This document shows, one piece after another, positions 51,659-61,452 of a stretch of DNA of 64,000 nucleotides. The stretch's first letter is position 1; each line of letters starts with the position of its first letter. Where the stretch lies: assembly GCF_923868895.1 (NCBI RefSeq), contig NZ_OV350343.1, positions 1,860,001-1,924,000 of the forward strand, in the 5' to 3' direction. Source of the DNA: Halomonas sp. TD01 (GTDB taxonomy: Bacteria > Pseudomonadota > Gammaproteobacteria > Pseudomonadales > Halomonadaceae). The notes below the pieces were generated by a model. It worked only from the letters and a program-made list of their open reading frames with translations, ran no database searches and was not told the DNA's origin. Both the position numbers and the translations under genes were made by a program.

Positions 51659-52684
51659 TTAACGCCAGCTTACACGATCAAAAATACGAATCGCTTCTGG
51701 GTTGTTTTCACCCAGGATGCTGATGTTGATATCGTCTTTCTCGAAATCACCCCAAGACTCAAGCACCGGGTTTTTCTTGATGCTTTCCACGACGGGGAAC
51801 TCGTAGTTACGGTCAGCAAGTACTTCCTGAGCTTCGTCAGAGGCTAAGAACTCCAGGAAGCGAATGCCGTTTTCTGCGTTTTGCGCGTTAGCCACTAAGC
51901 CTGCGCCGCCAACGTTAACGTGAGTGCCACGATCATCCTGGTTGGGGAAAATCATACCCACTTTGCGTGCGGCTTCGCGATCAGCATCTTCATCGGAATG
52001 CAGCATGCGAACGTAGTAATAGTGGTTTGCGACTGCTAAGTCACACTCGCCGCTCGCAACGCCAAGAATCTGATCGGTATCGCCGCCTTCAGGGTCGCGG
52101 GCCATGTTATTCACAACCCCCTGGGCCCACTCTTCCGCACCTTCTTCGCCGTGATGCTCAATCATTGAGGCTAGTAGCGACTGGTTATAAATGTTGTTGG
52201 AAGAGCGAATGCACACTTGGCCTTCAAACTGCGGATCGGCCAGGTCTTCATAAGAACTGATTTGGCTGGGATCAAAGTTCTCACGGTTGTAGAAAATAAC
52301 CCGTGCGCGCTGACTAAAGCCAAACCACAGGCCGTCAGGGTGGCGCATTGATTCTGGCAGGCGCTCGTTGAGCACATCAGAGTCTACGCTTTGAAAAAGG
52401 CCGTCCTGCTCGGCGCGCCATAGGCGGCCTGCATCAACGGTAAGCATTACGTCAGCAGGGCTAGCAATGCCTTCACGCTGCATGCGCTCCATCAACTGGT
52501 CTGAGTCGCCTTCCAGTACATTAACTTCGATGCCGGTCTCTTCAGTGAATGCTTTGTAGAGAATCTCGTCAGAATCGTAATGGCGAGCGGAGTAAATGTT
52601 GACCTCGTTAGCGAGCGCGCTACCTGCAAAAGCAGAACCCGCCATGATGGCAGCTACGGTAGCCGTAAGACGTGCTTTTTTCAT
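51659..52684 (-). CDS. fbpA: Ferric-iron ABC transporter, periplasmic binding protein
   Basis: Periplasmic Fe(III)-binding protein of the FbpA/FutA family. Signal peptide with AGSALA|NEV cleavage, then VNIYSARHYDSDEILYKAFT typical of the family, and the iron-liganding tyrosines in ANHYYYVRMLHS. 341 residues. In this window the three components of the transporter are on alternating strands: this gene (-), fbpC (+), fbpB (-). A Fur-like site precedes it. Confidence 0.9.
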   Translation of the reverse strand: MKKARLTATVAAIMAGSAFAGSALANEVNIYSARHYDSDEILYKAFTEETGIEVNVLEGDSDQLMERMQREGIASPADVMLTVDAGRLWRAEQDGLFQSVDSDVLNERLPESMRHPDGLWFGFSQRARVIFYNRENFDPSQISSYEDLADPQFEGQVCIRSSNNIYNQSLLASMIEHHGEEGAEEWAQGVVNNMARDPEGGDTDQILGVASGECDLAVANHYYYVRMLHSDEDADREAARKVGMIFPNQDDRGTHVNVGGAGLVANAQNAENGIRFLEFLASDEAQEVLADRNYEFPVVESIKKNPVLESWGDFEKDDINISILGENNPEAIRIFDRVSWR

Positions 52685-52705
52685 AACAAATACCCTGAAT
52701 GTTTA

Positions 52706-52720
52706 TGATAATAAGTTGCA
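52706..52720. promoter_or_regulatory. Weak candidate Fur box
   Basis: TGATAAT-A-AGTTGCA: one half-site of the 7-1-7 Fur consensus TGATAATNATTATCA is perfect, the other matches 4 of 7. It is in the intergenic region between fbpA and fbpC, 22 bases from the fbpA start. The position is sensible, the match partial. Confidence 0.3.
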
Positions 52721-52908
52721 TTAGCGACATCGCGTATTGAAACGCTTCTCTTGGTTGGCGTCAAGTTAAATGCTAATGAAACGCATCCTCTGTTTAGCAA
52801 GAAGCGTGCATCTCTGCTCAATAGAAAATAGAATGTAAATAACTTTCAACCGTGTTCGCAGCGGCATGCGATTATCATGTCGCGGGTGGACGAGACAATG
52901 GTGAAATA

Positions 52909-54006
52909 ATGACGGCAACTGTGTCACTTTCCGATGTGTCGGCTCCTGCATTAGCACTGTCGCTTCGTGGTGTTCAGCATACGTTTGCGGCTAATAAAGT
53001 GGTAAAAGGCATCGACCTTGATATCGCTCCAGGCGAGGTTGTGTGTTTACTGGGCCCTTCTGGCTGCGGCAAAACCACACTGCTTAGAATCGCTGCGGGC
53101 TTGGAGGTCGTGCAGGAAGGCTCGGTTAGTCTTGATGGTCTATCCATTGCGGCTCCAGGTAAGCGTCACGTGCCGCCGGAAAAGCGCAATGTTGGTCTCG
53201 CCTTCCAAGACTCCGCCTTGTTTCCACACCTTAGCGTGCTGGAAAACGTTACCTTCGGTCTGAAAAGTTTGCCCTCTAGCCAGCGCCGGGAACGTGCTCT
53301 GGAATTGCTGGCCCAGCTCGGTATGGCCGACTATGCAGAAAGCTATCCGCATATGTTGTCAGGTGGGCAGCAGCAGCGCGTAGCACTGGCGCGCGCGTTA
53401 GCACCTACGCCTAAACTGATGCTGTTGGATGAACCATTTTCTAGCCTGGATGCGCGGCTACGTGATCGCATCCGAGACGATACGCTGCACGTGTTGAAAA
53501 AGCTTGGCTCAGCAACCCTGCTAGTGACCCACGACCCCGAAGAAGCCATGTTTATGGCAGACCGTATCGCGCTGATGCGAGATGGCAAAATCGTTCAAAC
53601 AGGCACGCCCCGCGAGCTTTATTGCGCGCCAGTGGACCCCTTTGTGGTGACGTTTTTTGGCGAAGTGAATGAATTAAGCGGCGTCGTTAAGGGGGGCTTT
53701 GTCGCCACGCCAGTGGGGCCGGTAGATGCCAGCTGGTTGCCAGAAGGCAGCAACGCCCAGGTGATGATTCGCCCAGAAGCGTTACGCATCAAAGAGCGCG
53801 ACCTGCCTGTAGAGCCGCATAATCATAGTCATGTGGTCATGGCTAAGCTGTTAGGGCGCTCCAGCCTTATTCACCTATGTGCGCATGGAGAAGATGGCCA
53901 GGAAGCTCACCTTCACGCCCGTGTGCCAGGCGTGTTTTTACCCCAGGAGGGGCAGCCGATTGATATCGACTTGGACCACTCCCAGGTATTTATCTTTCCT
54001 CGTTAA
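52909..54006 (+). CDS. fbpC: Ferric-iron ABC transporter, ATP-binding protein
   Basis: ABC ATPase of the iron/spermidine/sulfate class: Walker A LLGPSGCGKTTLLRIAAGLE, Q-loop NVGLAFQDSALFPHLSVLEN, signature LSGGQQQRVALARALA, Walker B LMLLDEPFSSLDARLRDRI, and a C-terminal TOBE regulatory domain (from about residue 240; NAQVMIRPEALRIKE). ATG 52909 is preceded by GGTGAAATA; an in-frame start at 52852 is less likely. 365 residues. Divergent from fbpA and convergent with fbpB (31 bases between stops). Confidence 0.9.
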   Translation: MTATVSLSDVSAPALALSLRGVQHTFAANKVVKGIDLDIAPGEVVCLLGPSGCGKTTLLRIAAGLEVVQEGSVSLDGLSIAAPGKRHVPPEKRNVGLAFQDSALFPHLSVLENVTFGLKSLPSSQRRERALELLAQLGMADYAESYPHMLSGGQQQRVALARALAPTPKLMLLDEPFSSLDARLRDRIRDDTLHVLKKLGSATLLVTHDPEEAMFMADRIALMRDGKIVQTGTPRELYCAPVDPFVVTFFGEVNELSGVVKGGFVATPVGPVDASWLPEGSNAQVMIRPEALRIKERDLPVEPHNHSHVVMAKLLGRSSLIHLCAHGEDGQEAHLHARVPGVFLPQEGQPIDIDLDHSQVFIFPR

Positions 54007-54037
54007 CTTTTTGCTTCCCAATGACGGTTCGCTTCAA

Positions 54038-55738
54038 CTACTCAGCCTGGCTACCGGGGCGCGCCCGGCGCATCGCCAAGCTGAGTAAAATCACGGGTAA
54101 GATGCCAACCACCACAATCGTCAAAGAGGCTGTTGATGCTTCTGCTAGTCGTTCATCTGAGGCGAGGCTGTGAGCGCGCACTGCCAGAGTGTCGAAGTTG
54201 AAGGGGCGCAATATGATCGTGGCGGGCAACTCTTTCATTACATCGACAAATACCAAAATCCCTGCTGCTAACAGACTGCTACGCATCAGCGGCGTATGTA
54301 TACGACGTAACGTACCACCTGCGGTTTGGCCCAAGGTGCGGGAGGCGGCATCCATGCTGGGCGTGACCTTGCCAAGGCTTGCTTCTACCGCATTAAATGA
54401 AACAGCTAAAAAGCGCACGACATAGGCGTAAATTAAGATAAACGCTGAGCCGCTAAATACCAGTCCGATGATTTTGCCATAGTGTTCGTGTAGCCACATG
54501 TTCAGCGAGTTATCCAGCCAGGCAAATGGAATCAGGATACCTACGGCAACTACCGAGCCAGGAATGGCATATCCCATCGCGGCGATACGTGTGAAAAATC
54601 GTGCGCTTGGTGAATTGTTGAGCCTAACCCCGTAGCTCAGTAGTACGGCTAGCCCTACCGCGATTAAAGCGGCAACGGTCGCAAGGCTCAAGCTATTCAT
54701 GGCAAAGCCAATAAACCGCGTGCCGAAAAGGCTATCGCCCGTTTTAATGGCCATATTGAGCAAAATGCCGCTGGGTAGTAAAAAGCCAATAACAATGGGA
54801 AGCAAACACGCCAGGGTAGCGCCGAGTGCATGCCAGCCCCGCAGCTGATATTCCGGTAATTGCTGATAGCGGTTAGTGGTATGGAAGTAGCGCCGTTTAC
54901 CCCGCGAATAGCGTTCTAGAAGAACCAATACAATGACGAAGGTCAGTAGGCAGGCTGCTAGCTGAGCAGCCGCTACGGGTTCTCCTAAGCCAAACCATGT
55001 GCGATAGATACCCGTGGTAAACGTATCTACACCAAAAAACTGCACCGCGCCAAATTCGTTAAGCGTCTCCATTAGTACCAGTGAAACGCCGCCGACTAAC
55101 GCCGGGCGGGCGAGCGGTAGCGCCACGCTAGCAAATAAGCGCCAGGGGCCACGCCCCAGGGTACGGCCAACATCTAATACACATACTGACTGCTCGAGGA
55201 ATGACGCTCGGGCTAGCAGGTACACATACGGGTAAAGCACAAAAGTGATTAGGGTTGCCGCGCCGCCTAAAGAGCGCACATTGGGGAAGTAGTAATCGCC
55301 CACTCGCCAGTCAAGCCATTCGCGCAACATGCTTTGTAGCGGTCCTGCTACTTGGAAAAAGTCCGTATAGGCGTAGGCAATGACATAAGTCGGTACTGCC
55401 AGGGGTAACAGCAGTGCCCATTCAAATATGCGCTTGCCAGGGAAGCGGCACATAACGACCAGCCACGCGGTCCCAGCCCCCACAATCAGAGTGCCAATGC
55501 CTACCCATAGCACCAGCCAGAACGTATTAGAGAGATAACGTGGTAACACGGTGCTTGCAAGGTGCTGCCAAACGCCTTCCGTCGGCACAAAAATATGGCT
55601 AAGAACCACAATAATAGGAAGCGCGACAACGAGGGCAATCAAAAACAGGGCGATTGACCAAGGGTTAAGCGACAGCGAAAGGCGTGAGGCAAAACCTGAA
55701 AGCAGGGCCGATGGTGAGCGGCGAGCTGGCGTAGACAC
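54038..55738 (-). CDS. fbpB: Ferric-iron ABC transporter, fused permease
   Basis: 566-residue inner-membrane permease with two tandem ABC permease domains, about 12 transmembrane helices; each half has its cytoplasmic EAA-type loop (DVGRTLGRGPWRLFASVALP in the first, DAASRTLGQTAGGTLRRIHT in the second). This is the FbpB/CysU-like double permease used with FbpA and FbpC. First transmembrane helix at about residues 27-50. Transcribed opposite to fbpC, with which it must form the complex. Confidence 0.9.
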   Translation of the reverse strand: MSTPARRSPSALLSGFASRLSLSLNPWSIALFLIALVVALPIIVVLSHIFVPTEGVWQHLASTVLPRYLSNTFWLVLWVGIGTLIVGAGTAWLVVMCRFPGKRIFEWALLLPLAVPTYVIAYAYTDFFQVAGPLQSMLREWLDWRVGDYYFPNVRSLGGAATLITFVLYPYVYLLARASFLEQSVCVLDVGRTLGRGPWRLFASVALPLARPALVGGVSLVLMETLNEFGAVQFFGVDTFTTGIYRTWFGLGEPVAAAQLAACLLTFVIVLVLLERYSRGKRRYFHTTNRYQQLPEYQLRGWHALGATLACLLPIVIGFLLPSGILLNMAIKTGDSLFGTRFIGFAMNSLSLATVAALIAVGLAVLLSYGVRLNNSPSARFFTRIAAMGYAIPGSVVAVGILIPFAWLDNSLNMWLHEHYGKIIGLVFSGSAFILIYAYVVRFLAVSFNAVEASLGKVTPSMDAASRTLGQTAGGTLRRIHTPLMRSSLLAAGILVFVDVMKELPATIILRPFNFDTLAVRAHSLASDERLAEASTASLTIVVVGILPVILLSLAMRRARPGSQAE

Positions 55739-55847
55739 GTCGTTGTCTCCTTGGATGAGGGGCAGCTTGGCTCGTCAATGCGAAAAAATAGCAGCTGCAA
55801 ATAGTATCACTTGCGTTAGGCTGCTGCAGCCAACATTGCGGCTATCA

Positions 55848-55874
55848 AAAAAATCCCCCCGCAATGCGGGGGGA
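55848..55874 (-). terminator. Terminator of the dctPQM operon
   Basis: On the minus strand CCCCCCGC / GCGGGGGG with a short loop and seven T residues, 31 bases past the dctM stop. Confidence 0.9.
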
Positions 55875-55904
55875 AGTCGTGCGTTTAGCGTCAGCGGATA
55901 GGTG

Positions 55905-57236
55905 TCACTGATAGCCCACCATCAAACTTGGTAGTCCCGTAATCAAGCTGGGGAAAAGCGCCATCAGTATGCAGGCGAAAATGATAATGGCCACAAATGG
56001 CACGACGGCTTTATATAAATCAACAATCTCGACCCCCGGTGGCGCCACTCCTTTCAGATAGAACAGCGCATAGCCAAAGGGCGGCGTTAAGAAGGAGGTT
56101 TGCAGTACTACCGCCACCATGACGACGAACCACAGTATGTCCACGCCCATCTGCGAGATAATTGGCAGCATAATAGGGAAGCTAAGCAGCACAATGCCGG
56201 TCCAATCGAGGAACATTCCGAGGATAAATACCAGGAACAACATTAGTAGCAGGGCACCGACAGTACCGCCTGGAACCGCTAGCACGAAGTCGCTGATTAC
56301 GGTCATTCCACCGCCAATCGAGAATACCCCGGTAAACGCCGTCGCCCCGACAAGCACTAACATGACCATCGTTGTGGTTTTGCCAGCTTCAATCAGCGTG
56401 TTGTAACAGGTTGATAGCTTGCGGTCGCCGAAGATCAAAAAAAGCAGGAAGGCGATAAACACACCAATAGCAGATGCTTCAGTGGCCGTTGCTACTCCGG
56501 TAAACAGTGCCCCCAGTACGCCGAGAATTAACGACATTGGCGGAACAACATACTTGCCCAGCATGATCAGAAGTTGTTTTGTGCTGACTTCAGCGCGCTC
56601 TTCTGCCGGTACTTTAGGGCCGTAGCTAGGTTTGAGCCAGCAGATCACCAGCACGTAGAGGGCATACATCATCCCCAACATCAGGCCGGGTACTAATGCA
56701 CCAGCAAAGAGTGCGCCCACCGAGACCGGCGAGTAGCTCGCCATCAAAATCAACATAATGCTGGGGGGAATTAAAATGCCCAAGCAGCCGCTGGCCATGA
56801 TGACGCCTGCGCTCAACTCTTTGTTATAGCCATATTTCAGCATCGGCACTAGGGCAATCATACCCATAACGGCAATAGACGCGCCGACAATACCGGTGGT
56901 AGCTGCAAGTAAGACAGATACAACAACCACGGTAAGCGCTAATCCACCGCGGAGGTTCGCCAGCAGCAACCGCATGGCATCAAACATTTTTTCGGTGACG
57001 CCTGAGTCGTTAAGGAAGCGCGCCATCAGAATAAACAGTGGTATAGCCACTAGTACGTAGTTGTCCATAGCGTTGCCATAGACGTTGTTAATGATGATAC
57101 CCAGGGTGTTAATGCCAGGCCCTAAATAAGCACCGATGACTGCCATGCCACCCAATACAAAAGCAAGCGGATGACCCATAAACAGGCCAACTAAAAGTCC
57201 GCCAAACATCACCAGCGTCAGTAGTTCTGCACTCAT
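55905..57236 (-). CDS. TRAP transporter large permease (DctM type)
   Basis: 443-residue integral membrane protein with about 12 helices; motifs ALFMGHPLAFVLGG-like N-terminus (GLFMGHPLAFVLGGMAVIGA), AATTGIVGASIAVMGMIALV and GCLGILIPPSIMLILMASYS are diagnostic of DctM. It forms the sodium-driven elevator of the transporter. The start overlaps the small subunit stop by 4 bases. Last gene of dctP-dctQ-dctM. Confidence 0.94.
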   Translation of the reverse strand: MSAELLTLVMFGGLLVGLFMGHPLAFVLGGMAVIGAYLGPGINTLGIIINNVYGNAMDNYVLVAIPLFILMARFLNDSGVTEKMFDAMRLLLANLRGGLALTVVVVSVLLAATTGIVGASIAVMGMIALVPMLKYGYNKELSAGVIMASGCLGILIPPSIMLILMASYSPVSVGALFAGALVPGLMLGMMYALYVLVICWLKPSYGPKVPAEERAEVSTKQLLIMLGKYVVPPMSLILGVLGALFTGVATATEASAIGVFIAFLLFLIFGDRKLSTCYNTLIEAGKTTTMVMLVLVGATAFTGVFSIGGGMTVISDFVLAVPGGTVGALLLMLFLVFILGMFLDWTGIVLLSFPIMLPIISQMGVDILWFVVMVAVVLQTSFLTPPFGYALFYLKGVAPPGVEIVDLYKAVVPFVAIIIFACILMALFPSLITGLPSLMVGYQ

Positions 57237-57736
57237 GCGGATTTCTCCTCACGCAGTTGCATAATGGCGCGCAGAACGATAGCAACCGCCTGCAACAGAA
57301 TAAGCACTGCAGCGACTACGATAACGCCTTTCACCGGATACACAGGGATTGAGACCATGCCGTAGGTCGTTTCGCCACGACTGAACGAGCGCTCAAAAAA
57401 ACGCCATCCGTAAGTCAATAACAGCCAAATGAAAGGCACAAAGAAGATCAAGTAGCCGAGCAGGTCTAGTACGGCCTGCTTTTTACGTGATAGCAGGCGT
57501 TTAATAACGTCGACTTCCACATGGGCATGGTGGCGTAATCCATAGGCGGCCATCAGCATAAAGTGGGCGCCAAACAACATTTTGGTGACATCAAATGCCC
57601 AGTCGCTAGGGCGGCCAAAGAAGAAGCGCGACACGATGTCGTAAAGCACTATAAGAGTAATGATGGCAATTAACGGTGCGATGATGCGGCCCAGCAGCTC
57701 GTTAATTGCATCGATCGCCTTGGCAATCGCATTCAT
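57233..57736 (-). CDS. TRAP transporter small permease (DctQ type)
   Basis: 167 residues, four predicted transmembrane helices (INELLGRIIAPLIAIITLIV first), with R-x-F-F-x-RPSDWAFDVTKMLFGAHFMLM and the AYGLRHHAHVEVDVIKRLLS motif of DctQ. Partners DctM in one complex; 4-base overlap with it. Confidence 0.92.
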   Translation of the reverse strand: MNAIAKAIDAINELLGRIIAPLIAIITLIVLYDIVSRFFFGRPSDWAFDVTKMLFGAHFMLMAAYGLRHHAHVEVDVIKRLLSRKKQAVLDLLGYLIFFVPFIWLLLTYGWRFFERSFSRGETTYGMVSIPVYPVKGVIVVAAVLILLQAVAIVLRAIMQLREEKSA

Positions 57737-57797
57737 GGAAGGTCTCCGCAGCTAAGCACCAACCGCCCCAGCAGCGCTGGGGCGGCACTTAAACGCC

Positions 57798-58901
57798 TTA
57801 TAGGCAGGCTTCGATCTCTTCCAGTGAGGGCAGGTTATCCATAGTGCGGCTCATGTTGAATGGCGCGGTAACATCACGCCATGCCGCATAGTCTTCTAGG
57901 TAGGTAATCATGGAGTGATATACTTTTGCATGATCCGGGTGTTCACAAGCACCGCGAACGATCACCTCGTTGGTGATTTCCTGAATGCGCGCCAGGTCTT
58001 CCTCGGAGAACTGGTTAATGGTGACCCCTGCATCAATAAACTTGCGTGTGGCATCGGTGGATTCACGCTCCGACCACGAGAGTGACCATGCCATGGTGGC
58101 TTCGGCGGCAGTTCTTAGCTTCGCCTGAGTCTCTTCAGACAGAGCGTCCCAAGAATCTTTGTTGATCATAACGCCGAAAACGCTCGCCGACTGGTGCCAG
58201 CCAGGCGTCGCCCAGTAATCAGCAACTTCAGCAAAACCTGCGTTAAAATCAACACCTGGGGTAGAGAATTCACCTGCGTCGATCACGCCGCGCTCAATCG
58301 CCTGATACACTTCGCCACCCGCCAATGTAACCTGGGAGCCCCCTAGCTCTTCAAGTACTCGGCCCTGGTCACGACCCGATAGACGTAAGCGCTTGCCTTC
58401 AAGGTCGGCGAGGCTTTCAATCGGCGTGCGACCCATGAAGCCAGATTCGTTATTGGTGATACCGTAAGGCAAATACACCATGTTGTATTGGCCATAGATT
58501 TCTTGATAGAGCTCAAAACCGCCCCATTGTTGAATCCAGTTCAAGTAATCCACGCCGTTAAACAGGCTGGTAGTGGTGGCCAGTGGAGAGAATGCCGGGT
58601 TTAAACCTGCCCAGTAGCCTGGCCAATCGCCAGAAGCTTGGATGGCACCGGTTTCGGTAGCGTCGAACACTTCAGTGCCAGGCATTAACGTGCCACCTGC
58701 CCGGAAGTTAATTTGTACTTCGTCACCTGCGAGTTGGTTTACAAGGTCTGCCCAGTGCTGATCAATCTTAATCAGGTCAAGGTTCTCGGGCCAGGTAGTG
58801 GTCATTGTCCACTGTTCTTGCGCTTGGGCGGTAGAGGTGAGTGCGGCGAAAGCGACACCAGCGGCGAGGCTGGTTAGTGCGAATTTAGTCATCTTTTTCA
58901 T
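57798..58901 (-). CDS. TRAP transporter substrate-binding protein (DctP type)
   Basis: 367-residue periplasmic solute-binding protein. Signal peptide with TAQAQ cleavage, then EQWTMTTTWPENLDLIKIDQ, KRLRLSGRDQGRVLEELGGS with the carboxylate-binding Arg, and FSTPGVDFNAGFAEVADYWA with ATPGWHQ. This sub-pattern is that of TRAP proteins for keto or hydroxy acids and related carboxylates; the exact substrate is not readable. ATG 58901 follows AGGAAACATACA; the frame to 58976 adds no signal. First gene of the operon. Confidence 0.92.
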   Translation of the reverse strand: MKKMTKFALTSLAAGVAFAALTSTAQAQEQWTMTTTWPENLDLIKIDQHWADLVNQLAGDEVQINFRAGGTLMPGTEVFDATETGAIQASGDWPGYWAGLNPAFSPLATTTSLFNGVDYLNWIQQWGGFELYQEIYGQYNMVYLPYGITNNESGFMGRTPIESLADLEGKRLRLSGRDQGRVLEELGGSQVTLAGGEVYQAIERGVIDAGEFSTPGVDFNAGFAEVADYWATPGWHQSASVFGVMINKDSWDALSEETQAKLRTAAEATMAWSLSWSERESTDATRKFIDAGVTINQFSEEDLARIQEITNEVIVRGACEHPDHAKVYHSMITYLEDYAAWRDVTAPFNMSRTMDNLPSLEEIEACL

Positions 58902-59233
58902 TGTATGTTTCCTGGTACTTTGGCGGTTGGCGTTATTAGTGTTCATTACCTGAAAGCAGGAAAGTGCAGCGAGCATGGCTTACGTTTACGTAAAGTAAAT
59001 ACCGCTAGGCTGCATCGCTAAGCTAGCACACTCCACCCGCTGCAGCGCAATATCAGTAACTCAAGGAATTTAACGTCATAAACGAAGCTTTTTTTTTAAA
59101 TTAAGGTCATTGAAAACAATTGTTTGTATATTTTTTAGTCATTTTTTTAACCATATGGTTAGTTCTAAAACCGTTGAAAAACACGTTATTCTACAACCAA
59201 AGTTGTAAGTAAAAGACATTCTCAGGAGACGCT
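58902..59233. other. Divergent promoter region dctP/tmcA
   Basis: About 330 bases, AT-rich around 59080-59200, with no gene. It must hold the promoters of both flanking operons; no -35/-10 pair, operator or riboswitch is clear to me. AGGAG lies 8 bases before the tmcA ATG. Confidence 0.5.
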
Positions 59234-61420
59234 ATGCGAGCAGGCTGTCGCGTTGACAAACCTAACGCTGTCATTAAGCAAGCATCGGCCTTGGGGCACC
59301 ATGCCACCCGCTTGCAGCGTCGCCGCTGGCGGGCGCTGGTATGGCTATATGGGCCGACCGATAAGGCTCGCCAACAGGCGCAACGGTTATGGGAAGCGCG
59401 AATGTGGCAGGCGCCGCTGTGGGTGGGGGCTGAGCATGAGACGCCGGTGGCGCCGTGTTTACCAGCCCGTAAAGCTCGCACACGGCTAGGGGCGGAACAT
59501 CAGCTAATCGTCGTAGACGCCAGTGGTAGCCAGGGATTAGACCCAGATGCCCTGGGCGCATTAGCGGGTACCGTGAGCGCGGGTGGGTTCTTGGTGGTCA
59601 TCACGCCAGACAACTGGGGCGAACAGCCTGATCCTGATTATGCCCGCTTTACCGATCACCCCTGGTGTTGGGAATCACTGAGCGCCCACTACCTTGAACG
59701 TTTGGCATCGCTGCTTACGGGTGAGAGCACTATTGTTCATTGGCAGGTGGGTAGCAGGCTTGCGCTGCCTAGGCTGCCTGTTCGAGACTCGCGTGCAACT
59801 CCCGTTGACGACGCCGACTGTCTGACTGCCGACCAAGCTCGTGCGGTGAATGCACTAGTGAGACTAAAGCGTCGCCGACCACTGGTTATAACTGCGGACC
59901 GTGGGCGAGGTAAAAGCGCGGCGCTGGGGATTGCCTGTGCCCGCCTGCTACAAAAAAGCGTTACGCAATTGGTGGTGACCGCACCCCGACTTAGTTCAGT
60001 GGAAAGCCTGTTTGCGCGAGTGGTAGCGCTATGCCCAGAAGGCCAACGGCTCAGCCCGTCGCGCTTTCAACTACCGAGTGGTAGCTCGCTGTGTTTTCTT
60101 CCACCTGATGCGCTAAACGCGCAGGTTCACCAAGCAACACTCGGCGGTAGCGGCAGCTATTTACTTGTCGACGAGGCTGCGGCGATTCCTGCGGCAATGT
60201 TAGCTCAGTGGCTTGCTGCATTCCCTCGTATCGCGTTTGCAACCACCGTACATGGCTATGAAGGTTCAGGGCGCGGTTTTGCACTGCGCTTTCGCGAGGT
60301 GCTCAATCGAAAAGCACCCCAGTGGCGCGAGCTCCATCTAGATTCTCCTATTCGCTGGTCAGCGGGTGATCCCTTAGAAGCAACTATTCAAACGCTGCTA
60401 CTGCTCAACGCTCCGTTACCCGAGGCACACGCCCGTACTTACTGTCAGACCGCCTCTATAGCGCTTACTCAGGCGCAGTTAGCCAAGCAGCCTGAGTTGT
60501 TAGAGAAACTGTTCGGCTTGCTGGTGCAGTCCCACTATCGCACCACGCCTAGCGACTTACGCCAACTGCTGGATGGCCCTGGCACCTCCATTCGCACAAT
60601 TATCGCAGCTGAAGAGCCCCAGGCCGTCCTGGTGACTCGGGAAGAGGGCGGCTTTAATGCCGCACTTGCTGAACAAGTGGCTCGTGGTGAGCGACGCCCT
60701 CAAGGGCATCTGCTGGCCCAGTCGTTGGCAGCACACAGCGGTAGCCGTGAGGCGTTAACGTCCCGCTGGCGTCGGGTAGCGCGCATTGCCGCTCACCCAG
60801 AGCGGCGGCGTGAAGGGTTAGGGCGTCGGTTGTTAGAAGACGATATAGCCAATGCTGACCAGCAGGGCGTGGCGCTGTACGGGGCTACCTTTGGTGCCGA
60901 AGCATCGCTGCTGCGTTTTTGGCTGGCGCTTGGGTTTGTGCCTGTTCGCTTAGGCATCACTCGGGAAGCGGCTACCGGCGAGTATGCCATTATGGTGGCG
61001 CGTGCGCTTTCCAGCGAAGGGCAAGCAGTGCTGGCATCGCTGCGTGATTCATTTGCGGTCTCGTTGATAACACTACTGGCTTTTGAGTTAGCAGCACTGC
61101 CAGCATCGATCGTCGCGTTACTGCTGCCGTCGATACCTCGTTTAGCGCTTAGCGCGGCTGAGGTTCAAACGATAGAAGATGTAGCTTACGCTCATCGTGA
61201 CCCTGCGTTGGCAAGGACGGCGCTTCAGGCGCTGGCCAGAGAGGCTAGCCACTGGCCGCTAGGGCAAGACGTGCAGATTGCACACCAGCAGTTGATCGCC
61301 TGGGCCTTCCAAAACCAACCGTTAGCGAAAGCGCATGGTGAGACGGTGCGCCTGATTCGACGTGCGACTCAGCAAATTATTGAGCAGCGCACGCTTTTCC
61401 CCAGTAGCTCAGGCGGGTAA
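59234..61420 (+). CDS. tmcA: tRNA(Met) cytidine acetyltransferase
   Basis: Acetylates C34 (ac4C) of elongator tRNA-Met, using ATP and acetyl-CoA. RNA helicase-like domain with P-loop ADRGRGKSAALG, YLLVDEAAAIPAAMLAQWL and FATTVHGYEGSGRGFALRF; then a GNAT domain with VARIAAHPERRREGLGRRLL and the C-terminal tRNA-binding tail. 728 residues, somewhat longer than the 671 of E. coli. Starts at ATG 59234. pepD follows 32 bases after the stop. Confidence 0.94.
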   Translation: MRAGCRVDKPNAVIKQASALGHHATRLQRRRWRALVWLYGPTDKARQQAQRLWEARMWQAPLWVGAEHETPVAPCLPARKARTRLGAEHQLIVVDASGSQGLDPDALGALAGTVSAGGFLVVITPDNWGEQPDPDYARFTDHPWCWESLSAHYLERLASLLTGESTIVHWQVGSRLALPRLPVRDSRATPVDDADCLTADQARAVNALVRLKRRRPLVITADRGRGKSAALGIACARLLQKSVTQLVVTAPRLSSVESLFARVVALCPEGQRLSPSRFQLPSGSSLCFLPPDALNAQVHQATLGGSGSYLLVDEAAAIPAAMLAQWLAAFPRIAFATTVHGYEGSGRGFALRFREVLNRKAPQWRELHLDSPIRWSAGDPLEATIQTLLLLNAPLPEAHARTYCQTASIALTQAQLAKQPELLEKLFGLLVQSHYRTTPSDLRQLLDGPGTSIRTIIAAEEPQAVLVTREEGGFNAALAEQVARGERRPQGHLLAQSLAAHSGSREALTSRWRRVARIAAHPERRREGLGRRLLEDDIANADQQGVALYGATFGAEASLLRFWLALGFVPVRLGITREAATGEYAIMVARALSSEGQAVLASLRDSFAVSLITLLAFELAALPASIVALLLPSIPRLALSAAEVQTIEDVAYAHRDPALARTALQALAREASHWPLGQDVQIAHQQLIAWAFQNQPLAKAHGETVRLIRRATQQIIEQRTLFPSSSGG

Positions 61421-61452
61421 AGTAAGCAGGTTATCGATAATGAAGAGTTTCC

